Shown here piece after piece: positions 1 through 6,630 of a DNA stretch of 11,113 bases. The notes beneath the pieces were generated by a model that worked only from the letters and a program-made list of their open reading frames with translations, did not search any database and was not told where the DNA came from. The stretch comes from an uncultured Prevotella sp. (GTDB lineage: Bacteria > Bacteroidota > Bacteroidia > Bacteroidales > Bacteroidaceae): contig CAJJWN010000069.1 of the NCBI GenBank assembly GCA_905196835.1, forward strand, positions 1-11,113, in the 5' to 3' direction. Positions within the stretch are counted from its first letter, which is position 1. Each line of letters begins with the position of its first letter. Made by a program: the position numbers and the translations under genes.

Positions 1-153
1 AGGTCTTACGGTTATACGGTAAAATGGAGGGAAATAAGGTTTTGAGGTTGTACGGTTATACGGTAACGTCCAAACACAACCGACCCAATACCATAACCAC
101 CGTAAAAACCGAATAACCGCATAACCGTATAACCCCAAACAAACCTCATAACC
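1..153. repeat. Degenerate octamer-repeat inverted structure (hairpin element A)
   Basis: The plus strand reads as G-rich octamers of the GGTTATAC type on the left (a 16-nt direct repeat occurs at 7-22 and 51-66) and as C-rich octamers of the ATAACCGT type on the right (about 112-134). The two halves are imperfect reverse complements: 48-66 pairs with about 113-131 with a few mismatches, and AGGTTTTGAGG-like sequence near 37-47 matches the complement of 143-153. The plan matches the three perfect hairpins further along, but the arms have diverged or were built irregularly. The structure may start left of the window. It fills the region upstream of the transporter gene and no separate promoter stands out in it. 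Confidence 0.6.
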
Positions 154-194
154 TAAAAACAGAGTGCTTGTCTAACCTCTTTAAAAACAAGGAA

Positions 195-887
195 ATGGAA
201 CAACGTAAACAACAGGTAAGCGTGCTGTTCATGCTTTTCAGCACGCTGTTCTGCATCTGCCTGATTACGGCGAACGTACTGGAAACAAAGCAAATCTCCT
301 TTGGAGCTGTCAACATCACGGGCGGACTGCTCGTCTTCCCCGTGTCTTACATCATCAACGACTGCGTGTGCGAGGTGTGGGGTTTCCGCAAAGCGCGTCT
401 GCTTATATGGCTGGGCTTCGCGATGAACCTTATCTTCGTGGCCTTCGGCGCATTGGCCGACGCCATTCCCGGAGCACCTTACTGGCACAACGACGAGGGC
501 TTTCACGCCGTGTTCGGCCTCGCCCCGCGCATCGCCGCGGCGTCGTTCGTGGCCTTTCTGGCTGGCTCTTTCATCAACGCCTACGTGATGAGCCGCATGA
601 AGCTGTCGTCTCACGGCAAGCATTTCTCCGTGCGCGCCGTGGTAAGCACGCTCTTCGGCGAGACCGCCGACTCGCTGGTGTTCTTCCCGCTGGCCCTCTC
701 GGGCGTCGTGCCTGCCGGCGAAATGGTGTCGCTCATCATATCGCAGGTGGTGCTGAAGACGCTCTACGAAATCGTTGTATTGCCCCTTACGGTGCGCATC
801 GTGCGCAAGACGAAGCAGCACGAAGGTGAAGACGTGTATGACGAAGGCATAAGTTACAATATTTGGAAAGTATTTAAACTGTCATGA
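195..887 (+). CDS. yhhQ: Queuosine precursor transporter, YhhQ/VUT family
   Basis: Inner-membrane protein of 230 residues that in this family imports the queuosine precursors preQ0 and preQ1. About six hydrophobic segments are visible (near residues 9-30, 42-59, 66-87, 110-132, 150-172 and 176-200). Family signatures include the acidic motif [13 protein letters not shown] (56-68), [11 protein letters not shown] (155-165) and the [10 protein letters not shown] segment near the end, followed by a basic, polar cytoplasmic tail. I chose ATG 195 because the TTG at 168 would only add a polar stretch before the first membrane segment. The stop overlaps the next start as ATGA, so it is translationally coupled to QueF, which reduces preQ0. 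That pairing supports the substrate assignment. Length is usual for the family. Confidence 0.9.
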   Translation: MEQRKQQVSVLFMLFSTLFCICLITANVLETKQISFGAVNITGGLLVFPVSYIINDCVCEVWGFRKARLLIWLGFAMNLIFVAFGALADAIPGAPYWHNDEGFHAVFGLAPRIAAASFVAFLAGSFINAYVMSRMKLSSHGKHFSVRAVVSTLFGETADSLVFFPLALSGVVPAGEMVSLIISQVVLKTLYEIVVLPLTVRIVRKTKQHEGEDVYDEGISYNIWKVFKLS

Positions 888-1351
888 CAAACAGCGATAT
901 AAGAAAAGAAGAAGGGCTGAAAGCCCTCGGCGCAAAGACCCGATACCGCATGGACTACGCCCCCGACGTGCTCGAAACGTTTGTAAACAAACACCAGGAG
1001 AACGACTACTGGGTGCGCTTCAACTGCCCGGAGTTCACATCACTGTGCCCAATCACCGGCCAGCCCGACTTCGCCGAAATACGCATAAGCTACATTCCCG
1101 ACGTAAAGATGGTCGAGAGCAAGAGCCTGAAGCTCTACCTTTTCAGCTTCCGCAACCACGGCGACTTCCACGAAGACTGCGTGAACATAATAATGAAAGA
1201 CCTCATCCGCCTGATGGACCCTAAGTATATAGAGGTGACGGGACTGTTCACGCCGCGCGGAGGAATAAGCATCTATCCCTATGCCAACTACGGACGGCCC
1301 GGCACAAAGTATGAACGCCTGGCCGAAGAGAGGTTTGCAAGGCACGAATAA
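884..1351 (+). CDS. queF: NADPH-dependent 7-cyano-7-deazaguanine reductase QueF
   Basis: Cytosolic enzyme of the tunnelling-fold superfamily that reduces the nitrile of preQ0 to the aminomethyl group of preQ1, using two NADPH, in queuosine biosynthesis. At 155 residues it is the short unimodular form, like the Bacillus enzyme. The catalytic cysteine lies in [10 protein letters not shown] (Cys55) with the proton donor Asp62. The QueF signature [13 protein letters not shown] spans 78-90, and FHED supplies His96 and Glu97 for substrate binding. These positions coincide with the Bacillus subtilis numbering as I recall it. The start overlaps the transporter stop (ATGA), so the two form an operon. 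The patatin gene starts 15 bases after its stop and may belong to the same transcript. No queC, queD or queE is in the window. Confidence 0.96.
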   Translation: MTNSDIRKEEGLKALGAKTRYRMDYAPDVLETFVNKHQENDYWVRFNCPEFTSLCPITGQPDFAEIRISYIPDVKMVESKSLKLYLFSFRNHGDFHEDCVNIIMKDLIRLMDPKYIEVTGLFTPRGGISIYPYANYGRPGTKYERLAEERFARHE

Positions 1352-1366
1352 AATACGCCACACCAA

Positions 1367-3703
1367 ATGAAAGCCAGCCTACGACTCGCCATGCTGTACG
1401 CCATGACCCTGCTGCCATGCGTCACAGCCAACGCCACCAGACAAGACTCATGCCGCATGAAAGTGGCAGTAGTCCTCAGCGGAGGCGGCGCAAAGGGCAT
1501 GGCTCACATCGGAGTGCTGCGCGTATTGGAGCGTGCCGGCATACCTATTGACATCATCACGGGCACGTCGATGGGCGCGCTCATCGGCGGACTGTACTCC
1601 ATCGGCTACGACGCACAGACGCTCGACTCGCTCGTAAGCGTGCAAAACTGGAACGTGCTGCTGTCAGACAAGGCCGACATGCGCAGCCAAAGCCTTGCCG
1701 AACGCGACAAGCAGAACACCTACATACTGTCGCGCCCGCTCTCTTTCGCACGGAAAAGCCACACAGCGACGGGCGGACTAATCAGCGGCAGCAACCTCTC
1801 GCAGCTCTTCACACGGCTTACCGTGGGCTGGCACGACTCCATCAGCTTCGCCACCCTGCCCATACCGTTTGCCTGCGTGGCAACGAACATCGTAGACAAC
1901 ACGGAATACGTGTTCCACAACGGTTACCTGCCAACCGCCATGAGGGCGAGCATGGCCATACCGGGAGTGTTCACGCCAGTAAGAATGAGCATGGTAAGTG
2001 AAGAGGTAAGAGTGAAGAGTGAAGAATTAAAATGCCATAAAAGCGACTCTGCAAAGCACACTAATTCTTCACTCTTCACTCTTACCTCTTCACTCAAAAA
2101 AGACATGGTGCTTGTTGACGGAGGGCTACGCAACAACTATCCGGCCGACGTTGCCCGGCAGATGGGCGCCGACATAATCATCGGGGTGTCGGTACAGAGC
2201 GACCCGCGAACGGCCGACGAGCTGCAAAGCGGCCCCAGCATACTGATGCAGATAGTAGACCAGAACTGCAAGAACAAGTTTGCGGAGAACTGGGCGATGA
2301 CCGACATACCCATAAAGGTCAACGTTAAGGGCTACTCGTCGGCCAGTTTTACGCGCACGGCCATCGACACCCTCATAGCAAGGGGCGAGCAGGCGGCCAT
2401 GAAACAGTGGGACAAACTGATGCAGATGAAGCGCACACTGGGGCTGGCCGACAGCTACCAGCCCGACCGCCTGCACCGCACGGTGCCGCAGAGCAAGGCC
2501 CTTTGCTTCAAGATTGACTCCATACAGTATAACAACATATCGCCGCAAGACCGTGACTACGTAGCCACCAAGTACGGCATCGGGTCGGGAAAGGACATCA
2601 CGGCGGAGCAAGTGGAGCAGGTAGTGACCGACCTCGGCACCAACTTGCTGTACACCAACGCGGGCTACAACATCAGCAAGAGCGACGGCAAATACATCCT
2701 CACCATATCAGCCGGGGAGCGAAAGACGAGCCGGGTGAACCTCGGCGTGCGCTTCGACACTGAGGAGATGGTGGCCTTGCAGGCCAACATGTCGCACCGC
2801 CTGCCCACCCGACTGCCCGTAACGCTCGAGCTTACAGGCCGCCTGGGCAAGCGCATGATGGCGCGGGTGGACGCCAACGTCAGCCCGATGCACTACGGAC
2901 GCATAGGCCTGTCGTACCTTTTCCGCCACGACGACATCAACATTTACGAGGGCGGCAAGCGCGACTACAACTTCACCTACAACCAACACGCCGTGAACTT
3001 GCAGGCGTTGAGCTTCAACATACGCAACTTCTCGTGCGACGTAAACCTGCACATGGACTTCTTCGACTTCCACGACGTGCTCTTCGGCGAGGCGGCAAAG
3101 CCCGAACGCATAGACAACATCCACATGTACAGCTACGTCTTCCGCCTGAACTACGACTCGGAAGACCGCTGGTTTTTCACCACCCGAGGAGCAAGGTTCA
3201 AGGCCGGCTTTGGCTATTACACAGACAACTTCATAGGCTGGAAGGGGCACGGAGGCTTGAGCATAGCCGACTGCATGTGGCGCATGTCGTTCCCGCTCAA
3301 CAGCCGCTTCACGCTCCAGCCCATGCTCTACGGCCGCATAATCTTCGGCGACGGCGCGCCGCTCATCATACGCAACGCCATCGGCGGCATGACGGCAGGC
3401 CAGTACCTCTCCCACCAGATGCCCTTCGCAGGCGTAGGGCACGTAGAGTTTGCAGGCAACGCCATGCTGGCCTGCCAGCTGAGGGCACAGCAGCGCATCG
3501 CCGACAACAACTACATCATACTGCGCGTGGCCGCCGCACAGCACAACGAAAAGCTGCGCGACATACTCAAAAGGCGCACCCTGACGGGCTGCGAACTGGC
3601 TTACTTCTACGACAGCATGTTCGGACCGCTCGGCGCTTCGCTCGGTTATTCAAGCAAGACGAGGGAGGCTTACTTCTACATCAACCTTGGCTACCAGTTC
3701 TGA
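1367..3703 (+). CDS. Patatin-like phospholipase with POTRA and outer-membrane barrel (type Vd-like), carrying an in-frame hairpin insertion
   Basis: A 778-residue predicted outer-membrane protein. Residues 1-24 look like a signal peptide. The patatin domain follows: oxyanion-hole motif GGGAKG (39-44), nucleophile elbow GTSMG (66-70, Ser68) and catalytic Asp in DGG (251-253), so the Ser-Asp dyad is intact and lipid acyl hydrolase activity is likely. A POTRA-like domain lies near 378-456 (KIDSIQYNN to LTISAGERK), followed by a BamA-like beta-barrel to the end, closing with GYQF and a terminal Phe typical of barrel proteins. PlpD and FplA have the same domain order. The oddity is residues 210-245, encoded by a perfect 33-bp inverted repeat lying just before the strand that carries Asp251. 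Without it the sequence would read PVRMSMVLVDGG, as expected for the family. Whether the protein tolerates the extra loop is unknown. Confidence 0.9.
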   Translation: MKASLRLAMLYAMTLLPCVTANATRQDSCRMKVAVVLSGGGAKGMAHIGVLRVLERAGIPIDIITGTSMGALIGGLYSIGYDAQTLDSLVSVQNWNVLLSDKADMRSQSLAERDKQNTYILSRPLSFARKSHTATGGLISGSNLSQLFTRLTVGWHDSISFATLPIPFACVATNIVDNTEYVFHNGYLPTAMRASMAIPGVFTPVRMSMVSEEVRVKSEELKCHKSDSAKHTNSSLFTLTSSLKKDMVLVDGGLRNNYPADVARQMGADIIIGVSVQSDPRTADELQSGPSILMQIVDQNCKNKFAENWAMTDIPIKVNVKGYSSASFTRTAIDTLIARGEQAAMKQWDKLMQMKRTLGLADSYQPDRLHRTVPQSKALCFKIDSIQYNNISPQDRDYVATKYGIGSGKDITAEQVEQVVTDLGTNLLYTNAGYNISKSDGKYILTISAGERKTSRVNLGVRFDTEEMVALQANMSHRLPTRLPVTLELTGRLGKRMMARVDANVSPMHYGRIGLSYLFRHDDINIYEGGKRDYNFTYNQHAVNLQALSFNIRNFSCDVNLHMDFFDFHDVLFGEAAKPERIDNIHMYSYVFRLNYDSEDRWFFTTRGARFKAGFGYYTDNFIGWKGHGGLSIADCMWRMSFPLNSRFTLQPMLYGRIIFGDGAPLIIRNAIGGMTAGQYLSHQMPFAGVGHVEFAGNAMLACQLRAQQRIADNNYIILRVAAAQHNEKLRDILKRRTLTGCELAYFYDSMFGPLGASLGYSSKTREAYFYINLGYQF
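1997..2094. repeat. Perfect 33-bp inverted repeat inside the patatin gene (hairpin element B)
   Basis: Left arm 1997-2029 and right arm 2062-2094 are exact reverse complements with a 32-nt loop. The left arm is a run of heptamers: AGTGAAG, AGGTAAG, AGTGAAG, AGTGAAG, then AATTA. CATGGT occurs on both sides (1990-1995 and 2104-2109), 114 bases apart, which is 38 codons, so the insertion keeps frame. The left arm encodes SEEVRVKSEEL and the right arm NSSLFTLTSSL, unrelated peptides. The perfect arm match is therefore a DNA- or RNA-level property, not a product of protein selection. Confidence 0.93.
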
Positions 3704-3724
3704 CGGCGGCCATAAACGCCGTCA
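3701..3724 (+). terminator. Probable terminator hairpin after the patatin gene
   Basis: TGACGGCG (3701-3708) pairs perfectly with CGCCGTCA (3717-3724) around an 8-nt loop. The stem begins at the patatin stop codon, and three T residues follow. The GC-rich 8-bp stem suits an intrinsic terminator, but the short T tract makes this uncertain. Confidence 0.45.
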
Positions 3725-3810
3725 TTTGCCGCCTTTCAATGAACAGAGGAATGCGCTTCATCCATGCACTTACAGACTGACAGCAAACAAGCCGCCGCAA
3801 ACAAATTTCC

Positions 3811-3897
3811 CAAAGACCGTCTTTCGCCTTCCGAAAGGCCGCCTTTTACACGCTAAAAGGCCGCCTTTTGCAACGCGAAAGACGGCCTTTTGCAACG
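3811..3897. repeat. Array of four ~20-23-bp palindromic units (array 1)
   Basis: Units centre on AAAGACCGTCTTT (3812-3824), AAAGGCCGCCTTTT (from 3834), CTAAAAGGCCGCCTTTTGCAA (3853-3873) and CGAAAGACGGCCTTTTGCAA (3876-3895). Each has short complementary arms (such as AAAAGG and CCTTTT) and a GC centre, and the last two are joined by CGC-type linkers. A 36-nt stretch, 3851-3886, matches 8055-8090 in the lptD upstream region at 31 of 36 positions in the same orientation, so this is a dispersed family. Confidence 0.75.
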
Positions 3898-4022
3898 CGC
3901 CCGGCATGTCATTGAAAATCAAGTACATACAGACGGCACCGGCAAATGCCTGGTTACAGATTGAAAGCGGCCGTAAAGCCCCTATTTGCACAGTGTACGT
4001 TACAATACGTAAGACCATAGGC

Positions 4023-4042
4023 CGATTTTTAGTTAAAAATCG
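4023..4042. promoter_or_regulatory. AT-rich 20-bp palindrome, possible operator
   Basis: CGATTTTTA (4023-4031) and TAAAAATCG (4034-4042) are exact inverted repeats around GT. The site sits about 60 bases upstream of the candidate -7 element for the carboxyltransferase gene. It could be a dimeric regulator site, or a weak hairpin terminator, since TTTT follows at 4043. Function is inferred from symmetry and position only. Confidence 0.35.
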
Positions 4043-4104
4043 TTTTATCAGCCGAAAGCGCCGCATTTTTTCCCGTTAAACGTTTTTCTATTCGGAAAAA
4101 TGTC

Positions 4105-4112
4105 TATTTTTG
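4105..4112 (+). promoter_or_regulatory. Bacteroidetes-type -7 promoter element for the carboxyltransferase gene
   Basis: TATTTTTG fits the Bacteroidetes consensus TAnnTTTG. A T-run at 4083-4087 lies at about the right distance for the -33 element but is not a clear TTTG. Transcription would start near 4119 and leave a leader of roughly 58 bases before ATG 4177. Confidence 0.6.
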
Positions 4113-4134
4113 CAGCCAAGAAGTCTAACGTCTA

Positions 4135-4157
4135 CGTGCCCCCCTGACGGGGACATG
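4135..4157 (+). other. GC hairpin in the leader of the carboxyltransferase mRNA
   Basis: CGTG plus CCCC (4135-4144) can pair with GGGG plus CATG (4149-4157), allowing one mismatch and one G-U pair, around TGAC. It lies between the predicted transcription start and the start codon. No T tract follows, so a terminator is unlikely. It may stabilise the mRNA or affect translation. Confidence 0.3.
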
Positions 4158-4176
4158 CAACCTAAAAAATCTGATT

Positions 4177-5958
4177 ATGAAAAAGAAAATCCAATTCAGC
4201 CTCGTCTATCGTGACATGTGGCAGTCTTCAGGCAAGTTCCAACCGCGCAAAGACCAGCTTGAACGCGTAGCCCCGGCCATCATCGACATGGGCTGCTTCG
4301 CCCGCGTGGAGACCAACGGAGGAGCCTTCGAGCAGGTGAACCTGCTTGCCGGCGAAAACCCCAACGCCGCCGTAAGGGCCTTCTGCAAGCCGTTCAATGA
4401 GGCCGGCATACTGACCCACATGCTCGACCGCGGCCTCAACGCGCTACGCATGTACCCCGTGCCCGACGACGTGCGCCGCCTAATGTACAAGGTGAAGCAC
4501 GCACAGGGCGTTGACATACCGCGAATATTCTGCGGACTGAACGACGTGCGCAACATCATACCCAGCATAAAATGGGCCAACGAGGCGGGCATGACGCCGC
4601 AGGCAACGCTCTGCATCACCACCTCGCCCATACACACCGTAGAGTATTACAGCGGCATAGCCGACCAGCTAATAGCCGCCGGAGCCAACGAGATTTGCCT
4701 CAAAGACATGGCCGGAATAGGCCAGCCCGCCATGCTCGGCAAGCTTACCAAGGCCATAAAGACAAAGCACCCGGACGTCATCATACAGTATCACGGCCAC
4801 TCGGGGCCCGGCCTTTCGATGGCATCCATCCTCGAAGTGTGCGAGAACGGAGGCGACGTCATCGACACGGCTATCGAGCCTCTGTCGTGGGGAAAGGTGC
4901 ATCCGGACATCATCTCGGTGCAGAGCATGTTGAAGAACGAGGGCTTCGAGGTGCCCGAAATCAACATGAACGCATACATGCACGCACGAACACTGACGCA
5001 GGAGTTCATCGACGACTGGCTCGGTTACTTCATCAACCCAGGCAACAAGCACATGAGCTCGCTGCTCTTAGGCTGCGGACTGCCCGGCGGAATGATGGGA
5101 AGCATGATGGCAGACCTGGCCGGAATACACCGCTCAATCAACTCAATACTGAAGAGCAAGGGGCAACCCGAACTGTCGACCGACGACCTTCTCGTAAAGC
5201 TTTTCGACGAAGTGGCATACGTATGGCCGCGCGTCGGCTACCCACCACTCGTAACCCCGTTCTCACAATACGTCAAGAACATAGCCCTCTTGAACCTGCT
5301 CACCATGGCGCAGGGCAAGGGACGCTTCGTGATGATGGACGACTCGATGTGGGGAATGATACTCGGCAAGAGCGGAAAAATACCCGGAACCATCGACGAA
5401 GAGCTGGTGGAGCTTGCCAAGAAGCAAGGACGCGAGTTTACGGACGCCGACCCGCACACGCTCGTACCTGACGCTCTGGACGACTTCCGCAAGGAAATGG
5501 ACGAGAACGGATGGGAATACGGACAGGACGACGAAGAGCTGTTTGAGCTTGCAATGCACCCCGAGCAGTACCGAGACTACAAGAGCGGCGCAGCGAGAAA
5601 ACGCTTCCTGGCCGACCTCCAGAAGGCTAAGGACGCGAAGCTCGGCGCAACGCTGAAGCCTGAAGAGCTTGCGGCGTTCAAACACGCAAAGGCAGACGCC
5701 ATAGTGTCGCCGTGCAAGGGCCAGGTGTTCTTCGACTTCGAAGGCGGCAGCGAGTGCACTCCGTGCCTCGAACCGTACATCGGCCAGCACTACAAGGAGG
5801 GCGAAACGTTCTGCTACATACACACCCCGTGGGGCGAGTTCGAGGCCATACCGGCCGCGCTCGGCGGCAAACTCGTGGAGATTGCGGCAAAGCAAGGCTC
5901 GCGTGTTAACCGTGGCGACGTCATCGCTTACATCGAAAGAGACTGGATTAATTCATAA
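4177..5958 (+). CDS. oadA: Oxaloacetate decarboxylase alpha / pyruvate carboxylase subunit B family carboxyltransferase with non-canonical biotinyl domain
   Basis: A 593-residue protein with an N-terminal DRE-TIM/HMGL-type carboxyltransferase barrel that in this family moves a carboxyl group between biotin and pyruvate/oxaloacetate. Visible active-site features are YRDMWQSS (Asp13, divalent metal), CLKDMAG (Lys176, the lysine that is carbamylated in relatives) and HGH (His206, His208, metal ligands). The PYC/OADA helical domain follows to about residue 490. Residues about 505-588 look like a biotinyl fold (IVSPCKGQVFFDFE at the front, GSRVNRGDVIAYIE at the back). Where biotinyl domains have EAMKM there is HTPWGEFEA (549-557), with no acceptor lysine. 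The usual flexible Ala/Pro linker is also missing. It may use a biotin carrier encoded elsewhere, or this domain may have lost biotin. The best annotation is family-level. It is probably monocistronic, between promoter 4105 and hairpin C. Confidence 0.88.
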   Translation: MKKKIQFSLVYRDMWQSSGKFQPRKDQLERVAPAIIDMGCFARVETNGGAFEQVNLLAGENPNAAVRAFCKPFNEAGILTHMLDRGLNALRMYPVPDDVRRLMYKVKHAQGVDIPRIFCGLNDVRNIIPSIKWANEAGMTPQATLCITTSPIHTVEYYSGIADQLIAAGANEICLKDMAGIGQPAMLGKLTKAIKTKHPDVIIQYHGHSGPGLSMASILEVCENGGDVIDTAIEPLSWGKVHPDIISVQSMLKNEGFEVPEINMNAYMHARTLTQEFIDDWLGYFINPGNKHMSSLLLGCGLPGGMMGSMMADLAGIHRSINSILKSKGQPELSTDDLLVKLFDEVAYVWPRVGYPPLVTPFSQYVKNIALLNLLTMAQGKGRFVMMDDSMWGMILGKSGKIPGTIDEELVELAKKQGREFTDADPHTLVPDALDDFRKEMDENGWEYGQDDEELFELAMHPEQYRDYKSGAARKRFLADLQKAKDAKLGATLKPEELAAFKHAKADAIVSPCKGQVFFDFEGGSECTPCLEPYIGQHYKEGETFCYIHTPWGEFEAIPAALGGKLVEIAAKQGSRVNRGDVIAYIERDWINS

Positions 5959-5965
5959 TTTATTC

Positions 5966-6077
5966 AATTGAAAATTGAGAATGGAGAGTTTAGAATTATG
6001 ATTACCTTTTCCATATTGCCTTCATAAATAGAATAAGGTAATCATAATTCTAAACTCTCCATTCTCAATTTTCAATT
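5966..6077. repeat. Perfect 43-bp inverted repeat (hairpin element C)
   Basis: Arms 5966-6008 and 6035-6077 are exact reverse complements with a 26-nt loop. The left arm parses into heptamers AATTGAA, AATTGAG, AATGGAG, AGTTTAG, AATTATG and ATTACCT plus one T. It begins 8 bases after the carboxyltransferase stop and ends 16 bases before the HD-protein start, filling most of the gap. It could act as a terminator or mRNA-stabilising hairpin for the upstream gene, but no T tract follows. No flanking duplication independent of the arms is evident. Confidence 0.93.
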
Positions 6078-6093
6078 CACCCAAACAGAGGAA

Positions 6094-6630
6094 ATGGACT
6101 ACAACCTTATCATCCAAAAGTATTACAACGGCAACCCGGAGCTTCTGAAGATACTCTTAAAGCACAGCAAGGCCGTGGCCGACAAGGCGATAGCTATCGC
6201 CAAGGCGCATCCCGAGCTGCCGATTGACCGCCAGTTCCTGCTTGAAGCCGCGATGGTTCACGACATTGGCATCATCAAGACCAACGCTCCCGACATACAA
6301 TGCTTCGGCACAGAGCCTTACATACGCCACGGTGTGCTGGGCGCGGAGATGATGCGCGCCGAGGGATACCCGCTCCACGCCCGGGTGTGCGAACGCCACA
6401 CGGGGGCCGGACTGTCGCTGAAAGAAATCGAAGAGCAGAGCCTTCCGCTACCGCATGAAGACCTGCTGCCCGAAACTTTGGAGGAAAAGCTAATCTGCTA
6501 TGCCGACAAGTTCTTTTCGAAAACCCGTCTCGACCGCGAGAAAACGCTCGAACAGGCCGAGCGGAGCGTAGCAAAACACGGCGAGGAAGGACTGCGACGG
6601 TTCAAGGAAATGGAGGAAATCTTTGGATAA
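6094..6630 (+). CDS. HD-domain (HDIG-type) putative phosphohydrolase
   Basis: A 178-residue soluble protein of the HD superfamily, metal-dependent phosphohydrolases that often act on nucleotides or phosphate esters. Candidate metal ligands are His24, the HDIG motif at 56-59 (His56-Asp57), His79, His102 (ERHTGAG) and Asp138 (CYADKF). This is a near-complete set, so it is probably catalytically active. The substrate cannot be told from sequence. Upstream GAGGAA just before ATG 6094 is a plausible ribosome site, unusual for this phylum. The C-terminus (KEMEEIFG) ends at a TAA that forms the first three bases of the left arm of hairpin D. The gene converges on the DUF362 gene. No promoter is obvious in the short gap taken up by hairpin C. 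Confidence 0.85.
   Translation: MDYNLIIQKYYNGNPELLKILLKHSKAVADKAIAIAKAHPELPIDRQFLLEAAMVHDIGIIKTNAPDIQCFGTEPYIRHGVLGAEMMRAEGYPLHARVCERHTGAGLSLKEIEEQSLPLPHEDLLPETLEEKLICYADKFFSKTRLDREKTLEQAERSVAKHGEEGLRRFKEMEEIFG

Larger units (their letters stand above)
3704..4176. other. Intergenic region upstream of the carboxyltransferase gene
   Basis: These 473 bases hold no convincing gene. In order they carry the terminator-like hairpin, a four-unit palindromic array (3811-3897), an AT-rich palindrome (4023-4042), a TAnnTTTG promoter element (4105-4112) and a GC hairpin in the leader (4135-4157). Open frames across the array encode low-information basic peptides that simply read the repeat units. I see nothing specific in 3898-4022. 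Confidence 0.6.

Noticed and set aside
100..167. Possible preQ1 riboswitch before the transporter (AACCTCATAACCTAAAAACA resembles the A-rich tail of class I)
   Set aside because: No ordered P1 stem, loop and C-rich pairing partner could be found, and the bases are explained by the octamer repeats.
168..194. TTG start that would add nine residues to the transporter
   Set aside because: ATG 195 gives the usual family N-terminus shortly before the first membrane segment, and the TTG has no better ribosome site.
2708..3544. 278-codon open frame on the minus strand within the patatin gene
   Set aside because: It is fully inside a gene with clear domain structure, has the Val/His/Ala-rich composition of antisense frames in GC-rich DNA, and matches no family I recognise.
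3811..3897. CRISPR array
   Set aside because: The units are adjacent palindromes with no unique spacers of constant length, and no cas gene is present.
3687..4079. Open frame of 130 codons on the plus strand after the patatin gene
   Set aside because: It overlaps the patatin end, crosses the terminator-like hairpin and reads the palindromic array as basic repeats (KGRLL, KRPPF). It shows no domain and no ribosome site.
4572..5471. 299-codon plus-strand frame inside the carboxyltransferase gene
   Set aside because: It is an Arg/His-rich shadow of the real frame, which has intact active-site motifs.
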